A DNA stretch of 64,000 nucleotides from Lagopus muta (GCF_023343835.1 NC_064443.1:4092001-4156000), one strand, 5' to 3'; shown: positions 12,246 to 26,952, numbered from the stretch's first letter. A program made the numbers and translations. The notes: generated by a model from the letters alone, not told the origin.

Positions 12246-15200
12246 GCATCCTATCTTTTTTGCTTTGGTGTAACAACTATGCAGCCAAGCTCCCTGGTAT
12301 ACCTCATAACTACAACATCTATACATTCATTGATTGTACAACTGTCATACTCGAGATTTGGGCCTGTGCTAAGTAGCTTAAAGCTACCTTCATCTAAACT
12401 TGTTTCTATATGTACAAACATCCTGAATTGTGATAACAAACACAGCCAGGTAGGAACGAAGTTTGCTGTCAAGCTGAGGCTACCTTCTGCTTTAAGAAAT
12501 GGATTTGTTCATGTTAGTAGTGCCTGTCCTCATGCATATAAGTATCTTCATAACTCTTATAAATCCTAATGAATGAATCTCCTAAAAAGAAGAAATTTGG
12601 CTGATGAGTAGTCAAAAGCTTTCCATTAGAAGTTTCTGGGATATATTCCTGTGACTTCATGAAAATCTGCTTAAGAGATTTCAAGAAAATCTTCCTGCTT
12701 AATAATCTAGCATTATTATTAAGGCAAAGTGGTGAGATCATTCTTTGGAGCTAAGTTTTTCTTTTTTTTTTACCTCTTTTTTTCTTTTACCTGTAGTGAG
12801 CTGAGAGATGTTTGATGCGAGGGTTCTTCGAAGTGGAGATAAAGATATAAACTCAGTCCTCAGCCTGTGTAGTTAAAAAGTCAGCAATTGCTTGTATAAA
12901 CTTAAGTGCAGGTTCATGTGGAGTCTAATCACAGCCATAGACCAAAAACCTGTTGTAGATAAGCTATGCAAACAGTACAAAAACTTTCCATGAAAATCAA
13001 GGTTTGCAGACCCTAGGATCAGGGATCTAGAAAGATATGCTGTCCTTCTAAAATCTTTCTGAATTTATAAAATATGTGGGTGGTTTCTGATAGTTTCTTG
13101 AGTTGATGCTCCAGTGTGAAGCAATGGGAAATGTGCTGAGACACAGCATGGTAAATATGAGATTATGCAGCATGAAGTCTAAACTACAACCTATGCAAAT
13201 CTAGACCTGAATGGCTGATGTTAGTTCAGAGAGAGCGCTTATCTTACTTTATTATTATGTTTCTAGTTATTTGTGGTTTTGGACAAATAGTCCACACAGC
13301 TCTTTTCAGTGAGAGTCTGGCAATCGGTGATAGCACACTGTGCTCCTCTGGAGCAAAAATATTGGTTTTGGTAAATTCATTTGTATTGTTGGTGTTGTGT
13401 TGCAGCACTTTGCACTGCAGATTTTTCTCTCAACGTAGTGGAGCAGATTGTTACTACATTTTCTTCTCTACTTAACTATTTCTAGTGAAAACTTTAAAAA
13501 AAACTGTGCACTGTGAATTTAGATCCATAACTAGCTTTAGTTTAGTGTCTGACATCCAAGATCTATACCAATCTGTAAACTTTAATTTATTTGCTGAAGG
13601 CAGTAGCTCCTTCCAGCTATTCACACTGCCTGGGACGAGAATCAAGCCTTTAAGCAAATCATACTGTCCTGTTCTGATGTCTCCATCTCTGAGCACACTA
13701 AGCAACAGTTAACATGAAGTGATATAAAGTGATACAGAAACGAAGATATAAAAAGATGCTTAGTCAGCCTTCTTTGTAAGAGGACATAAGAGGCTGAAAT
13801 ATTGTTTAGGAAGAAGCATAATTGTTCAATGAAAGCTCACTTGTCTAACCATGGAAGTAACCTAAAGTTTCACTCGTTTCAGTCAGAATGTTCATCAACA
13901 GTGCTGTCAGCTTTTTAGGACCTCATTCAGACTGAGGCTTAACTTACAGCTGGTTACAGAAGCAGCCTAGGGTAGTGTCAGTATTGCTTTGCTGTGTAAA
14001 CAATTACCTACGCAGTTTCCACTGGAAATTCTTTCTTAAGCGATTTCTTTCCTTCAAATAGTAAATCTTCCATGAACTTCCCAGAAATAGGCTATTGCAG
14101 TCATTGCTTGGCCTCTGTCTATCAAAAACCAGTCACTTTATTTAGCAATTGCTGCTGTAAGTCTGGTAACTTGTAACGTGTGACTTAAAAAGATGGTGAA
14201 GCTGATTTAAAGGTCTCAAATGATAATGTGTTTATTAGTTCCCTGTTGAGCTATTCCAAGAATTGATTAGTCTGTTATAATTTTAGAGTGTAATGTAGTA
14301 TGGTTGTGGCTACATATCACATTTTAATTATAGAGAAGAGCATTTACAGCTCCTTTAAGTCCTTTTCAAATCAGATTTCTTTGCTGCTTTATGTATTGAT
14401 TTTTTTTTTTTTCCCTCAAATATTGAGATTTGAAATTGCTATTGACTTTAGATTAAGTGACCTGATTTGTGACTAGCTTTACAGAAAACTAATGTTGATT
14501 GTTTTCCATCAAGAAATATTTTTACCTCATCAGTACATCCAGGTTGTGCTGCAAGTGCCATTCTGAATGTGTAAATGACTGTTACTGTCACTGCTACCTA
14601 CCAGTATTTCAACATGTGAGTACTGCATGGGAAAGCAAAAATTCTGATTTAATACTTGAAAACGAGCCAGTAACTTAATTGCTACAGAAACCATAATTAG
14701 AAATCATTAACCGTTAATAATGTGTTTAGAAGACTCAAAGCATTGCTGATGGTGAAGCTATCATCTACACAACTCATTTACATGCTAGACAAGCTTTAAG
14801 GATTTATGCAAGTAGATTCAAGGTGGCAGTGGAGAAGCTAAGAGGAAATAATTTTCTAAGCTTTTGCTTCCTCTCATTTCAACTCAGTTGTTGCCACTAG
14901 CTGTATAGCTGGAAAGATTCCTTTTCTAAAATTCCACCACGTCATTTCTGAAGAAAGAATTAACAAACTAAGCTTTTTAATGATACTTGCCTTTCTATTA
15001 ATATTTGTACATCTTTAAGCGTAAGATGTAGTTCTACTGATCCATTTTGGATTATAAACTATACGTTAAACATAGAACAGCTGGTAATACAAAAGCATTT
15101 AGGAGTCTGTTGTGCAGTGGGGCAGGTGAATTTTATACCCAAACTTAGGGTGGACCACGTACACCATTTTCATCCCATCCTCTCATTGAACATGTTGCAT

Positions 15201-18200
15201 ATGATTCTTGAGTTCACATGTGAAAGTAGGACAGCATGCCAATTCTTTGACAGACTTCTGTGGTAGATGCACCTGGCCCCAAATCTTGGCCCCTAACTAG
15301 AAACATGCATTTCAACTGGAGTTGGGAGAGTATAACAGGAAACATATTTGAAGATGGCTATAAATAGCAGATAGGTATCATAAATGCTGGAAAAATGATG
15401 GGAAGGTGCATAGCAGCAGAAGTAGTCTTCAGGTTCTGGTGGTAAATATGGTCACCTATGCGTAACTTAAACGGGAAATTGCTTTCCGTTGATGATTACT
15501 TGCTCATTTCAAAACAAGGAGCACTAGATTCAGTTGCCTACTTTTCTAACTCTGGTCTTAGGATAGTTTTACAGCTGTAAAATCAGAACAATAATAAAAT
15601 AATGCAAGTTACTAGGATTGGCTCCATGTTTCTCTGGTTCTCTTTACAAGACAATAACTTCGCAATTGATTCATCTCTGTATTTGGTTCCTTTCCTCTTT
15701 TGATGCGCTGTTATAATGCACCCATATCTCAAGGCTGTACATAAATATTTGCAAAGTAGATATGTCTGCTTGTACTAGCCTTATGGAGAGTTAAGATGTG
15801 AAGCTAAACGTACTGCTAATATTCATGAAAGAGTTGAGCAGATGCTTCTGTGGTTTTTTTTTCTCCTATTGTTTTCATTGCTTATTTCATTATACTTTTT
15901 TTTTTCCATAAAAAATGAACAGATATATCTGTCTATACAAATAGATAATACAGGGGAAAGAACAGTGTTTAAAGCTGGCTTGCCTACTCTAAACATTGCA
16001 AATTGTTGTGCATATCAAGTCGACAATAGGAAGTTGGAATGTGCTAAACTTAGTCATGTAGGAGGCAGCTGTCAGTGTGGGGAATCCTGAAACTCCTAGG
16101 AGATACTGTTTGACAAAACATTAAATTGTTTAAATAAATATATACATACATATATTCTAATATGGCAATGTGTTTAACAATTTTAAATCTCTTCCCTAAA
16201 TATTCTGCTTATCTGAATTTTAGGAGAGTTTCAAAAATGCCACCTAAAAATGCCAAACAAAGTAAATATTTTGCTTTAATACAATATTGTCATGAAAACT
16301 GTAATAAAAGAAAGCATAAAACCAAAGTTACAGCTGACACGATGCAACAAAAGACCATCTGAATGATGTATGGTGTCTCTTCTCAAGATAAGAAGTCAGA
16401 ATTGCACAAAGCTAAATAAATATGTCATGCCCTTTTTTTCCAAGGGAACCAAACCAGTTAAGCAAGATAATGATTTTGTTGATAGGCTCTTCAGTTGAAA
16501 TACAAAAGTCACTACTACAAATCGTGAGTTTAGGATGATTAAGATATAATTTGAAATACATAAAAGCAAGGATTATGGAAACCAGCAACTAAGTTCCAAA
16601 AGTAAATACAGCAATTAAAACAGATTGTGATTATCTTGTGTTAACTGCCAAGCATGATGTAGAGTGAACCAACCCTTAAGCTAAACCTTTCAGTCTCCAG
16701 CATGGAGATACTGTATAGTCTGTGTATGAGTGCAACTTTTCTGATTGTTGGCAGTTTCTAGAACAGAACAAAACCTCACGCACGTACATGGTACAACTGT
16801 GAAAGCAAGCAGGCCTACTCTTAACCAAGAAATGAATTTACTCAAATATTTTACCCTAGCTTTGTCTCTGACCTAGAAACAGAGTCTGACTGACTGGTTG
16901 TTGTGTTAAATATCCAGTGGCTGTGGAGGAAATTATATGCTAAACGTTCTCTAACTGCAGTTTGAAGAACAGTTGAAGTGAAGTTTATTTCTGGAAATGT
17001 ATAATCTTCTCCCATTAGCCTTCTGCCTTTGTGGAAAGGATTACTTGCACAGAGTAGCTGGGCTTGTGACAGGCTTGCTAGAAGAGAGTGGCAAGTGTGG
17101 TGTATGCTCCCAAATTCCCTCCCCAGTTGCTTAGTAACAGATGTTCACTTCTCAAGTGACTGGAAGCAGCTTGATTGTCTGGCTGCAGGAAACTGCTGAC
17201 TTATGCGCAGTGTCTTTGGACAGACATTACACAGAGTTTAATAGTGAGAAAAGCAAAAACCTGCTCTGAAAACAAAATATTTTGTGTGTTGCTTAGAATA
17301 TTTTATAGCATCACACCATTCATGTTGAAATTAAGCAACCACACTTTTGTGTTTCATTGAGTGAGAGGGATACAGTTCTTCTGCAGGGTTTGCTGCTCAT
17401 TTTGCACATCTCCCCAAACAAGCCCTAGATGCCAGGCAAAGCCAGCAGTGCTACACTTGTAGAGGCTGGAACTGCAAGGTTTTTTTTAGCTCTTCAACTC
17501 TAGCTTTGAGGCTGAGTTCATACGAAGTATGAGAGCTTTCACTGGCCATGATGGTAAGTTAAACTGCTCAAACTTATTTGATGCGCAGTCATTTGTTCTC
17601 AGAGCTCTCCCTTAATAACTAAATGCAGACAATACATTCTTCAGATTTCATTGTTATTCAATGATCTTGACTAGCTTAAATTAACTCAATCACTTGGAGC
17701 ATCTTTGGCCATAAAAAGAAAGTAATTCTTACACTATCATCCATGAAGTATGACAGTATAGCGTCATCTTCCTGCATCAATGTGTTTGATGGTAGATCTT
17801 CATCTTTGTATGACAGCTATGCCATTGCTGATCTTATTAAATATGTATGAAAGACCACAGGCATCATTCAGTGACTTCAGTGGGCACTAGGTCAGCTCTT
17901 CCTGAGGGACTCTCATTTACAGAAGGTCTGTGGATTTTAGCAAAGATCTCTTCAGCTGAGAGAATGTTTTGTTTTTGTTGTATATGAATGCAAAACTTTA
18001 ATTTCTGAAATGATTTTAATAGATGGCCATCTTAACTACAGCTAGTATAATTTACATTCCGAACAGAACAGCAGCTCAGTATCCAAAATGCCAGAAGTCC
18101 CTAATTTTTTGAAAGACTGGGTCTTAGGAGTGAGATTCATTTAACCCTTGCATCTTAAATTGTTGAAAAATCATTCTGCAACTTTGATGGAACCAAACGC

Positions 18201-21200
18201 AGTTGACAAAGAAGGAATATAATGAAGTTATAAACTTTTACTGATAGGTAAAAAGGTTTTTCATGGCTAGCTCACCTGCCATGAATCCAAAGTTTATGCA
18301 TGCCAATGCCAAATAAGATGGTGTTAACTACCTATTCTTGTTGCCTCCCTAAGAAGTTCCCTCATGCATGCTCTTTTGAGAAGAGACTTTATGTTAATTG
18401 CATTGAAACCACTGTAAGATAAACCTTTTCATTGGGCTTTATGGTCAGCCTGTAGTTCTGCAAGTATACAGTCAGACTATTTCACTGAGATTCTGCTATC
18501 AAGTCTGAGAGAGTGAAGATGGAAATGTATGTTTGAAATGAACCTGTATGAGCACTGTGAAGGAGGGACATAATTTATTTTGAGCAAGATGATTGCTCTG
18601 TTTCCATGTTCCATATGAACTGGAGGGCATTCCTGAACTCTTGACCTCAATGTGCAAGCAATTTCCAACAAAGCTGTCATTCATTCTGGCTTGTGCTAGT
18701 CGCAGAGAATCTAGAGACAGCTTCAATAAGAGGGATGATCCCCACTGTTATCTCCTTGCCCTTCAGAAATGTGTACCAACTGGTGTTCAGTTGGTAAATC
18801 TTCAATGTGCATTATGTGATGACTAAGCAGGAGCTGCTGCTCCCCTAGAGCTGTACATGACCCTGTATCCATCATTGGGATGTTAAGTTTGGAAGTGCAG
18901 AAAACCTGTAAGCTATAATTTGATGTACCCCTTGTTTCAAGGGTGATGTAGTTCAGAGTTGTGTAGAACAGCCTTCTCTTTTTCTCTGGACGACCACTGA
19001 GAAATTGTTTTTTGAGTATGGAAAGGAAGGGAAACCAAATCCTGAAAAAAATACACCTGTTGTGAAGAAAAATGGTGAATAAATTATAGTAGCATGTTCT
19101 GATTTAAGATGCAGTGTGATTAAATACTTTGTGGTCATTTTTGTATTGAGGAAATAAGGACTAAAATTATTTTACAGATTCTGTTTCAGCTGAGAGAAAC
19201 ACTTGAGTATATTCACAATTTTAAGTACATGAATAGGTCCACAGCCCTTTAATTGATGCTCTTTATTACTGTGTAAAATCTTGAGCTTCTTTCTCAAAGC
19301 TTTTACTTATTTCTTCTAATCAGGCAAAATTCCCAGTAATTCCATAACACACTCAAGTTGTTATGCAAGGTATTTATAGATGATTTTAACAGAAATAACT
19401 TGGACAAATCTATTGTGTGGAAAAAAAAAAACAAAAAACAAAAAACACAAAACTTCCAAGCAGTAGCAGACTGCAGACTTTATTTTTTCTGAATCCACAC
19501 TAGAAAGAAACTGGAGGGGTAAGTGAGGCAACTTAAAGCCTCTTAAATACCTTGGGAGCATCTGGCAGTCACTGCTGAATGCTGAGTAGCAGGTTTGCTG
19601 GTCTCTGCTCAGCTGAATTGCAAACTGAATTTGCAAAATACAGCCCAGTTTAGAATGAAAAGAGAAGGTTCACCCACATAATAGCATCTCTTCAGATGAT
19701 GATAGATGTAATCCAGAACAACTTACTATAAAAATAGACTTTTGGTTCTCTTATTTTGGCACAGAAACAATAAGATGTGGGAAGAGGGGAGAGAGCATGA
19801 GAAATGCTGCATCAATAATTCCCATTTGAGCCTGGAGACAAGCCTGTAAAGTTGTATATGCTGAAGCTCCCTGGGAAGGGTTTTATCTAAAAATGCTGGG
19901 TAACTTACTTTCATCTTAAGTTCCTACAAAAATATGTTTTATTGCATTTGGTGCTTGTGTTCTCTTCGTGCCCTTAGCAATCTTTGTACTCAGTGAAGTT
20001 CAAATAGACTTGGTAGAGGAATAAAAGGCTGAAGACCTTAAGATACTATAAGGCTTCTGAGTATAAGTAGCCTAACCTAATAAAAATTTCGTATCTAATA
20101 CAGAAATTGTATTACAAATTATTACAGAATATACAGAAATATAGAGATATTTTATTACAGATTATATGGAATTTAATCAATTTCATCACAGAGAGAAAAG
20201 CTTCACTATCATCTCTCTGCTATAAGAAAACTGGCATTGAAGAAAGGCATTGAAAAATCCCAGTTGTGGGAAACTCTTGTTTATTTTTTCAAATGGTGTC
20301 AGAGAAACCAGCCCTGTAACAAACTCTCTGGAAATCTCATCCCTAGAATTCTCATCTTTGTAAGAATCATTTGATGTTAGTTTATCACATTTTCAGTGTA
20401 CATTAGTAGGAATTGAATGAGTAACTTTTCCTTCCTAATATAAATAAATTGCTTCTATGAGGAGGAAAAAAAGAAAAAAACAACATAACCATAAAACAAC
20501 TCAGATTTGAACTTCTAACGCTCCTGTCTCTATCATAATTAAAGGCAGGTGAGGGTGTGCTCATCTTCCACTGCAGCATTGATTCTTTTCCATTTAATTG
20601 CAAAAATTATTGATGCATTAGACAATTATAATTTAAAATAAAAGCAAGTTCTCTTTAAGAGAAAAAGAGATAAAGAATCTAGGTTTACAACTTCAAAGCC
20701 GAACTCGAGTTCCCACAACACAAAGGAATCTCTCAAGCCCTGTCTCTTTGTACAGCTGTAGCCTGGAAAAAAAACCTACAGTTTATAGTAATACATTCTG
20801 CTCAGGTAATCATCTAACATGAACTGAAAATTTCTGATATAGTTCATCTACTGATTGTACACTCAAACAATTGTATACAACACTATAGGATTGTCTATAC
20901 TGGAACAGAATAATTTGTCTACAGTTCTCTGTACTGGAAAAGAACAGTGATTTATCTGATTTGATATCTCTTCTGCTCAGGGACAAAACAAAATTTAGGA
21001 AATCCTACAATAGAGACCTACTGAGGACAGTATTAAGCATTAATTATGAAATGAAAAAGATAAATGTTTTTCTCCTATCATTAGCTTTTGCTTGTATGAT
21101 TTGAGGGTTACAAAATTATAGAAAAGAGTAGGAACAAGAGCTCAGAGTGGCTATATATGTACAGTGTGAGTTCAGAGTGACTATGGTTTCTGCACTATAA

Positions 21201-22122
21201 ACCAGTGTAACTAGCCATTGCCTGTCCTACAACTTTATAACTAGGAAAGGGCCCAAGAGGGAATCTTTCCTTCTAATCATCCACTTTTACTCTGACGCAG
21301 GCTGTTAATCTGGCCATAAGTAAACAAGTGAGTTTCCAGGACAGTAACTAGATTGTATAGTTGTATATAGGTTGTTGTAGCTAATTGTCTATAGTCTAAA
21401 GACTATCTTACTTGCTCTTGTGATTCCGTTTTTATGAACTAAGTAGTGCCCTTCAAAAGGAGACCTGGGCACAGCCCACTGGAAAGCTTTTTTCCAGACA
21501 CCACTCCAGCAGTTTGTATACCCTGCTTGGAGTGTTTCATCTCAAACAGTCCAACACTCAAAAGTTTCCAGGCATGGAACCTGTGTTGTAAAGCATATCC
21601 GCAGCACTACTTTCAAACAGCATTTCACCTAAGAATGGCAATTACTGTACAGCCATTGTGAACTGGAAAAGAAAACAAAAAGAAGGCTAATATGCATTTT
21701 AGTTACTTTTTGGAGACTCAGTCCAAGAGAACATGACCTGAGTAACCGTGAGAAGAAAGGCTTGGGATGCAAGATGGATGTTTTTGTTTTCTCAAGAAAA
21801 AATAAGATGTCAACTACTATTGGTACAGCAAGCAAATAGGAGTGATGAGACAAGAGCCTGGATCATCTGCTTTCCAGTCTACTGATATGTGTAGTGGAGT
21901 TCTTGCTAAGGTGGTGGTTATGTGTTGGAGTAAATGCAGACATAATCTTATGGTACCTAGCAAATTCTATCATGTTACTAGAATGTAGGGTTTACCACAG
22001 CAGGTAGGGTCACAGATTTGTTGTCTGATGCATAACTGAGGTTGATGGTGCTGGAACTCCTCCTAAAGGTGGTGTAGGTGGCTGCATTCTGGCTCTGTTG
22101 ATGTTATGTACAAATGACTTGG
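12246..22122. other. Unique AT-rich DNA, no gene seen
   Basis: No coding exon, RNA gene or transposon is recognised in nearly 10 kb. T and A homopolymers occur near 12762-12774, 14400-14412 and 15895-15906, with an A-rich tract at 19421-19452. Open frames do not exceed about 96 codons and carry no familiar motif. It could be intron or intergenic DNA. Confidence 0.55.
19421..19452 (+). repeat. A-rich tract with C interruptions
   Basis: Runs of A split by single C residues (A11, C, A6, C, A6 and similar). No element body is recognised in the upstream flank. Confidence 0.85.
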
Positions 22123-22148
22123 TATGTGTGTGTGTGCGCGCGCACGCA
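22123..22148. repeat. (TG)n(CG)n alternating tract, Z-DNA candidate
   Basis: All 26 bases strictly alternate pyrimidine and purine: a TG run, a CG core and a CACGCA end. Within it, 22134-22145 (GTGCGCGCGCAC) is a perfect 12-bp palindrome. Alternating CG/TG runs are the classic substrate for left-handed Z-DNA under negative supercoiling, and the palindrome could also extrude. The CpG cluster is unusual for this CpG-depleted window. Confidence 0.85.
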
Positions 22149-25100
22149 ATACACTAAACTGGAAGTTGTACTTTAAAAAAATAATACTAATATGAAATAT
22201 TTGGACATCATCTGAAATCAGTCTGCTTAGCTAGCAAACGCATATCCCATCACAAGTCTGATCTTTATGCTACAATGCATTTGTTCAGTTTGTTGCATGC
22301 TGTGCCTCAGGGGCAGTGGAGTCTGAGCGTTAGTTGTAGGGTACTCTAACCTGACAACAGCTGACCCTGCAGTGACGATCACAAGCTCTTGCTAACCATT
22401 AGCAGAGAGTGACTGGCTGTGGCACCAATCCTGCAGTCCTCATTCTTTTACCAGGAAACAGTCAGTCTCTGTGTTCTCTGTGTTTTGTTTTACTGTGCAT
22501 CTTGAAAGCATTAAAGAGGTGATGGAATCTCAAAGCAGCATTTCTTTCTCATCTCCATAGGCAGCCTTTTTTGTGTGCTTTCTATAAATCAGGTACATTT
22601 AAATATCAAATATACTTGGTGCAGTAAGAGAAAATTCATAGAGAAATTCGTATCACGTCTGCATGCGTAGAAGCATACATACATGCCCAATCACACACAC
22701 ATACACTAAGAGCCCATTTTACTTTCCAAATAATTTTTTTAACCCAAAAGCAAGTATACATTTTAGTCTCCACTGTAATTATAATCAGTGTCTTCTTCTA
22801 GGAAGATAAAAAGAGAAGAGTAAAAATCAGGAAAAGGGAAATGTTAGAAGCCCTTTCATTAGGCCTTTATGTATTTAAAGAATTTACATTTTTAACCAGT
22901 GGCAAATTTATTTCATACTACATAAGCTTTAAGGATCCTTTGGAATAAACAGCGTGAAAGCTGTCATTTAGGAACAATCATCTATTTTCTGTTTATTGAG
23001 AGTTTGCTTTTTTTTGTCCACGGTGTTTTGCACGTGGCTGAAAATATTTGTTCGAAGTGATAATCATCAAACAGCTTGTTCTGTTTGGAATTGATTTGTT
23101 AGAGCTGCTTCTGTTATGAAAATAGAGGGAACAGTGCCAATTGATTCCTTTGCACTGCAGACTGTGACCTGGGAGATGTCTGCCTGCCTTGCAGTTAAGT
23201 ATGATGTTCTGTAATGGAGTACCTACTAGCCACATGTGAACACCAAACAAAATCCTGCCATGACTCTCTGGATTTCAAGAGAGGAAGCCTGAAAGGTGTA
23301 TTGAGAGCTGTGGAGACCACAGCTTCAGCTTCTGTGATTCAGGTTTAAGGTCACAGATGGCCAGTGATTTTCCATGGGAATTAATTAGTTCTCAAGTGGA
23401 ATTAGTGGATGGTCTCATCACGCTTCCCATCAAATACTTTCATCATTACTACTGCAAAAAAACAACCTGGGCTGGATATTTAGGGCTTTTCAATTTGGAA
23501 TATTTCTTAAATTGCACAACCTGACATCAGCTTGTAAAGAGGCACATTGGCAATTTTTTTTTTTTATATCACTACCCTTACTGGGAGGTCAGGAAAATTG
23601 TAGCCTCCTAGGATCAGATGGGATAGCACATAGAATGTTGACTGAACTTTACCTTTGGCCCGTTGTCCTGAAGTTCTAAAAAGAGTCTTCTAACTGCATA
23701 TCTTCTCAGATACTGTCTAGCTCTCAGGCCCTGTCTATGCACGTATCCAAGTACCTGCTGTCTATTACAGGAGCACAAATACAAATGTCCTAAAACTTTG
23801 CTCAATCACAGAGGCACTGCTGAAATCCATTTCACATCTTGCTGGCTTTTTTGGACATTTTAAATTAATCTGTATCTGCCTCAGTCCCATTGATACTCAT
23901 TGTGTTGGTCATGGGAGATGAGAATACTGAGATTTTTGTCCATGTATTTTACTATTAGCATACAGATATTTACTGGCTTAACTTTTCTACTCATTCCACC
24001 AGAAATAAAGAAGAATAAGGTATGCTCCTTATTTCAGTGATGACTTTTCAATAGGATATTAGTAGATGGCATTGCATTAGGACTTGGGCAAAATGGACAT
24101 GAATTTGCAGTTTCTTAACCCAAGAATACTATTAATCCTTTTTAAAGATCCAAATCAGTTATGTCTTGAATTCAGTTTAGGTTTAAGGTAAATCCGTGTC
24201 TGCGTCAATATGCAGTTCCTGAGCTTTATACTCATAAGATTGTTACTGTGGCAATATTGATTAAGGAAAAAAAAAAAACTATAATTGAGTTTAGGTATCC
24301 TTGAAAGGAAAGGATTACCAGTGTGTAGTCTTCTGAATAATTTTGTTTGATGACCAATGAGTTCAGTTTGTGTTTGTTTGATTTTTGGTGTACTGTAAGT
24401 TGGGATAATTCTTTCTTAAAGTTTTCCATTAAACCAGTAAATGTAGAACATGAGTATTACTCATGACAGTCATTCAAGTAGTCTTTCCAAAAGTCACCAG
24501 CAGTAACTGCATGAAATTGTTATTATTCTGTGAAGTTGGAATCCACATCTAGAGCTAGGTTTCATTGCAAATAATGATGTTTGTGTGGATTTAAGAGGAT
24601 CAGTAATATCTCCAGGTGCTGTCTGTTTGGAACTTGTGATTCTTATGATGGGCTCCCAGATGTCCAAAGTGAGCTAATAGCATAGTTAGATGTAGAAAGA
24701 AGCAACATTCACAATAATAGTGATTAAGTTCTGAGGAAAGAAAATAGGTTTAACATGGTGTCTTTCATTATTACAAAGCATCCTTAGGAACCAAAATATC
24801 AGAAAAATCAGTAGCAGGATGATGAGAGAAGGTCTAGTACTGTTGCTAAGCAACCCTGCACATTAGCTTTAAGGCACTTGTACTATGATATGATTGGAAT
24901 AGAAATCAGAATTGCTGTTTTCTTTAGAAAAAATATTGAACATATTTGTTGTGTTTTATGGGAGAGGTAATGAGACTTATCTAATATACACTGGAGCTAA
25001 ATACAGCACTTGGAAACTTTGTGAGCATTCAGCTGGCATCATTTTGCAGAGAAGCTGATTGCCACGTAGCCCTTGATGTGTCCTTGTCTGGATCATACTG

Positions 25101-25955
25101 AGAACATGTCCACTTTATTGCATTCAAAACTAAACACTTCCAAAAGTATTTCCACTAGTAAAAACTGTTAGTCACAGTGCCCTTCTTACCAAACTGTAGA
25201 TAGTGTGTGCTTGTGCTAGATGTATTCTTCTTGGAGGAGGTTATTCCAAGCAGACATGCTAGGTGATAGCAAAACTGTGAATTTGTTCTGTAACATAGCA
25301 ACTCTTACTAATCTCAAGAAGTCTGTACTGTCGGCAAAGACTGTAGCATACTTTCTATTTATACAAGTGTAACATACATTAAAAAAATATGTGAACTACT
25401 GTCTTGGAACAGTAATAAAACAGATTTTCTGCTGATATGTATAAAAAACGTTGCATGTTAGCCTTTGGATATGCATGATGAAATCCTGGATCCACAGACA
25501 AACCAGAAGTGTCAAGTCTTAGATGACAAGTAATAGTATATGGGAATACTTGAACGCAAGCTTTTATAGCTTTACCTTTTTAACCAAAAGTCTTTAAATT
25601 TGACATCAGTTGATATACAGGCACGCTTTTATAGGAAAACAGGTAAGGTTTTGCGAATGAGGTTGAAAATTTATTGTTTCAGTGAACAGGGATAAGGTAG
25701 TTGTTCACTGCCTGACACTGGAGAAGACAATACTTTCACGCTGGCTTCTTTTGTTGCTGGAACAATTAACAACATTCATTGTTCCACACTTAGAAACTCA
25801 TGAATCAAAAATCTTCACAGGGGAAAGCTGTATTATTAGGAGTTTCCTCTCAAATGAAATGGGACAGTACTCATCACTGACCTAGGAACAAAATTGAAGC
25901 TATTTCTGACTTAATGTTTTGCCTTATAAGGAAAGCATACTAACAGGAGTATCTA
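22149..25955. other. Unique AT-rich DNA, no gene seen
   Basis: No exon or transposon is recognised. The interval 22840-23000 is AT-rich but not simple-sequence and has SOX-like (AACAAT) and TAAA-rich motifs, so it might be a conserved non-coding element. This cannot be tested without an alignment. Confidence 0.5.
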
Positions 25956-26362
25956 GTGAAGGGTCTGGAGCACAAGTCTTATGAGAAGCAATTGAGGGAA
26001 CTGGGATGTTTTTAGTCTAGAGAAGAGAAGGCTCAGGAGAGACCTTATCACTGTCTACAACTACCTGAAAGGAAGCTATAGCATGGGGGTGGGAGTTGGT
26101 CTCTTCTCCCTGCTAACTAGTGATTGGGTAGAAAGGAATGGCCTCAAGTTGTGCCAGGGGAGATTCTGGTTGGATATTAAGAAGAATTTCTTCCTTCTAC
26201 CACATCCTGGGCAACCAGGGAGTCACTGTTCCTGGAGTGTTTAAGGAAAGGGTACATGTAGTACTTAGGGACATGGCTTAGTGGGCAATGTTGATGGTAG
26301 GTGGATGATTGGAGTAGATTATCTTAAAGGTCTTTTCCAACTGTAATGACTCTAGGATTTTG
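25956..26362 (+). mobile_element. CR1 LINE 3' portion, diverged
   Basis: About 407 bp of CR1 in plus orientation. Visible landmarks in order are GAGAAGAGAAGGCTCAGGAG (end of ORF2 into 3' UTR), ACTACCTGAAAGGAAGC, AAGAAGAATTTCTTCCTTCT, GGGACATGGCTTAGTGGGCA and AAGGTCTTTTCCAACTG. The end carries a worn octamer tail, 'atgactctaggatttt' in place of ATTCTATG repeats. The copy is 5'-truncated, has many substitutions and cannot encode a product. A 16-bp tandem array begins about 150 bp downstream. Confidence 0.93.
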
Positions 26363-26509
26363 TATTTATTTTTGCATTAAGACTTCTGCTTTGGAATTAG
26401 GGCTAGTGAGTATTTGGAATGTCATTGATAAGAATTTGTGATGTTAGTCTGTAACCAGTTTGCTCCTGTAGGTCTTCAGTGAGATTGCAGCAAATGGTAG
26501 GGTAGCATA

Positions 26510-26608
26510 ATAATCTTTATAATCTTTAATAATAATAATCTTTAATAATAATAATCTTTAATAATAATAATCTTTAATAATAATAATCTTTTATAATAAT
26601 AATCTTTA
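26510..26608 (+). repeat. 16-bp tandem repeat, about six copies
   Basis: The unit AATCTTTAATAATAAT repeats head to tail from 26521. Four copies are perfect (26521-26584), a fifth has one change (26585-26600), and partial units lie on both sides. The near-identity of the copies suggests recent expansion. The length is likely polymorphic. Confidence 0.95.
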
Positions 26609-26952
26609 CTAGAGATCAGAGGATCACTCCTAACTGAAGCAGATCTGTCTGCTGGAAGCTGAAGATCTTTCATCGTCATGAACATTCAGTTCCTTGTTAG
26701 ATTTGCAGCTTTAAGCTTGTTACAAAATCCTGCAATCATTCCTTCCTCTGTGATTTTAGGAAAGCCTTCATTGCACTCCCTTGGAAAAAAAAATAATAAA
26801 CTTGAATCCTTCCAAGGGCCATAAAGTGTTGTTCAAATCATTGAAACCCACAGGTATTGGACAGCTAATGGATTTAATCTAGCTCTGTGTAAATACCATA
26901 CATCTGCTTCTTCTGTTACCTATTTTATTGTAATTTTTTTTCCCCACTGAAC

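Noticed and set aside
17504..17553. 50-bp microexon-like unit with GTAAGT donor
   Set aside because: The acceptor is ordinary and a unit this short with one open frame is easily found by chance; nothing links it to a gene.
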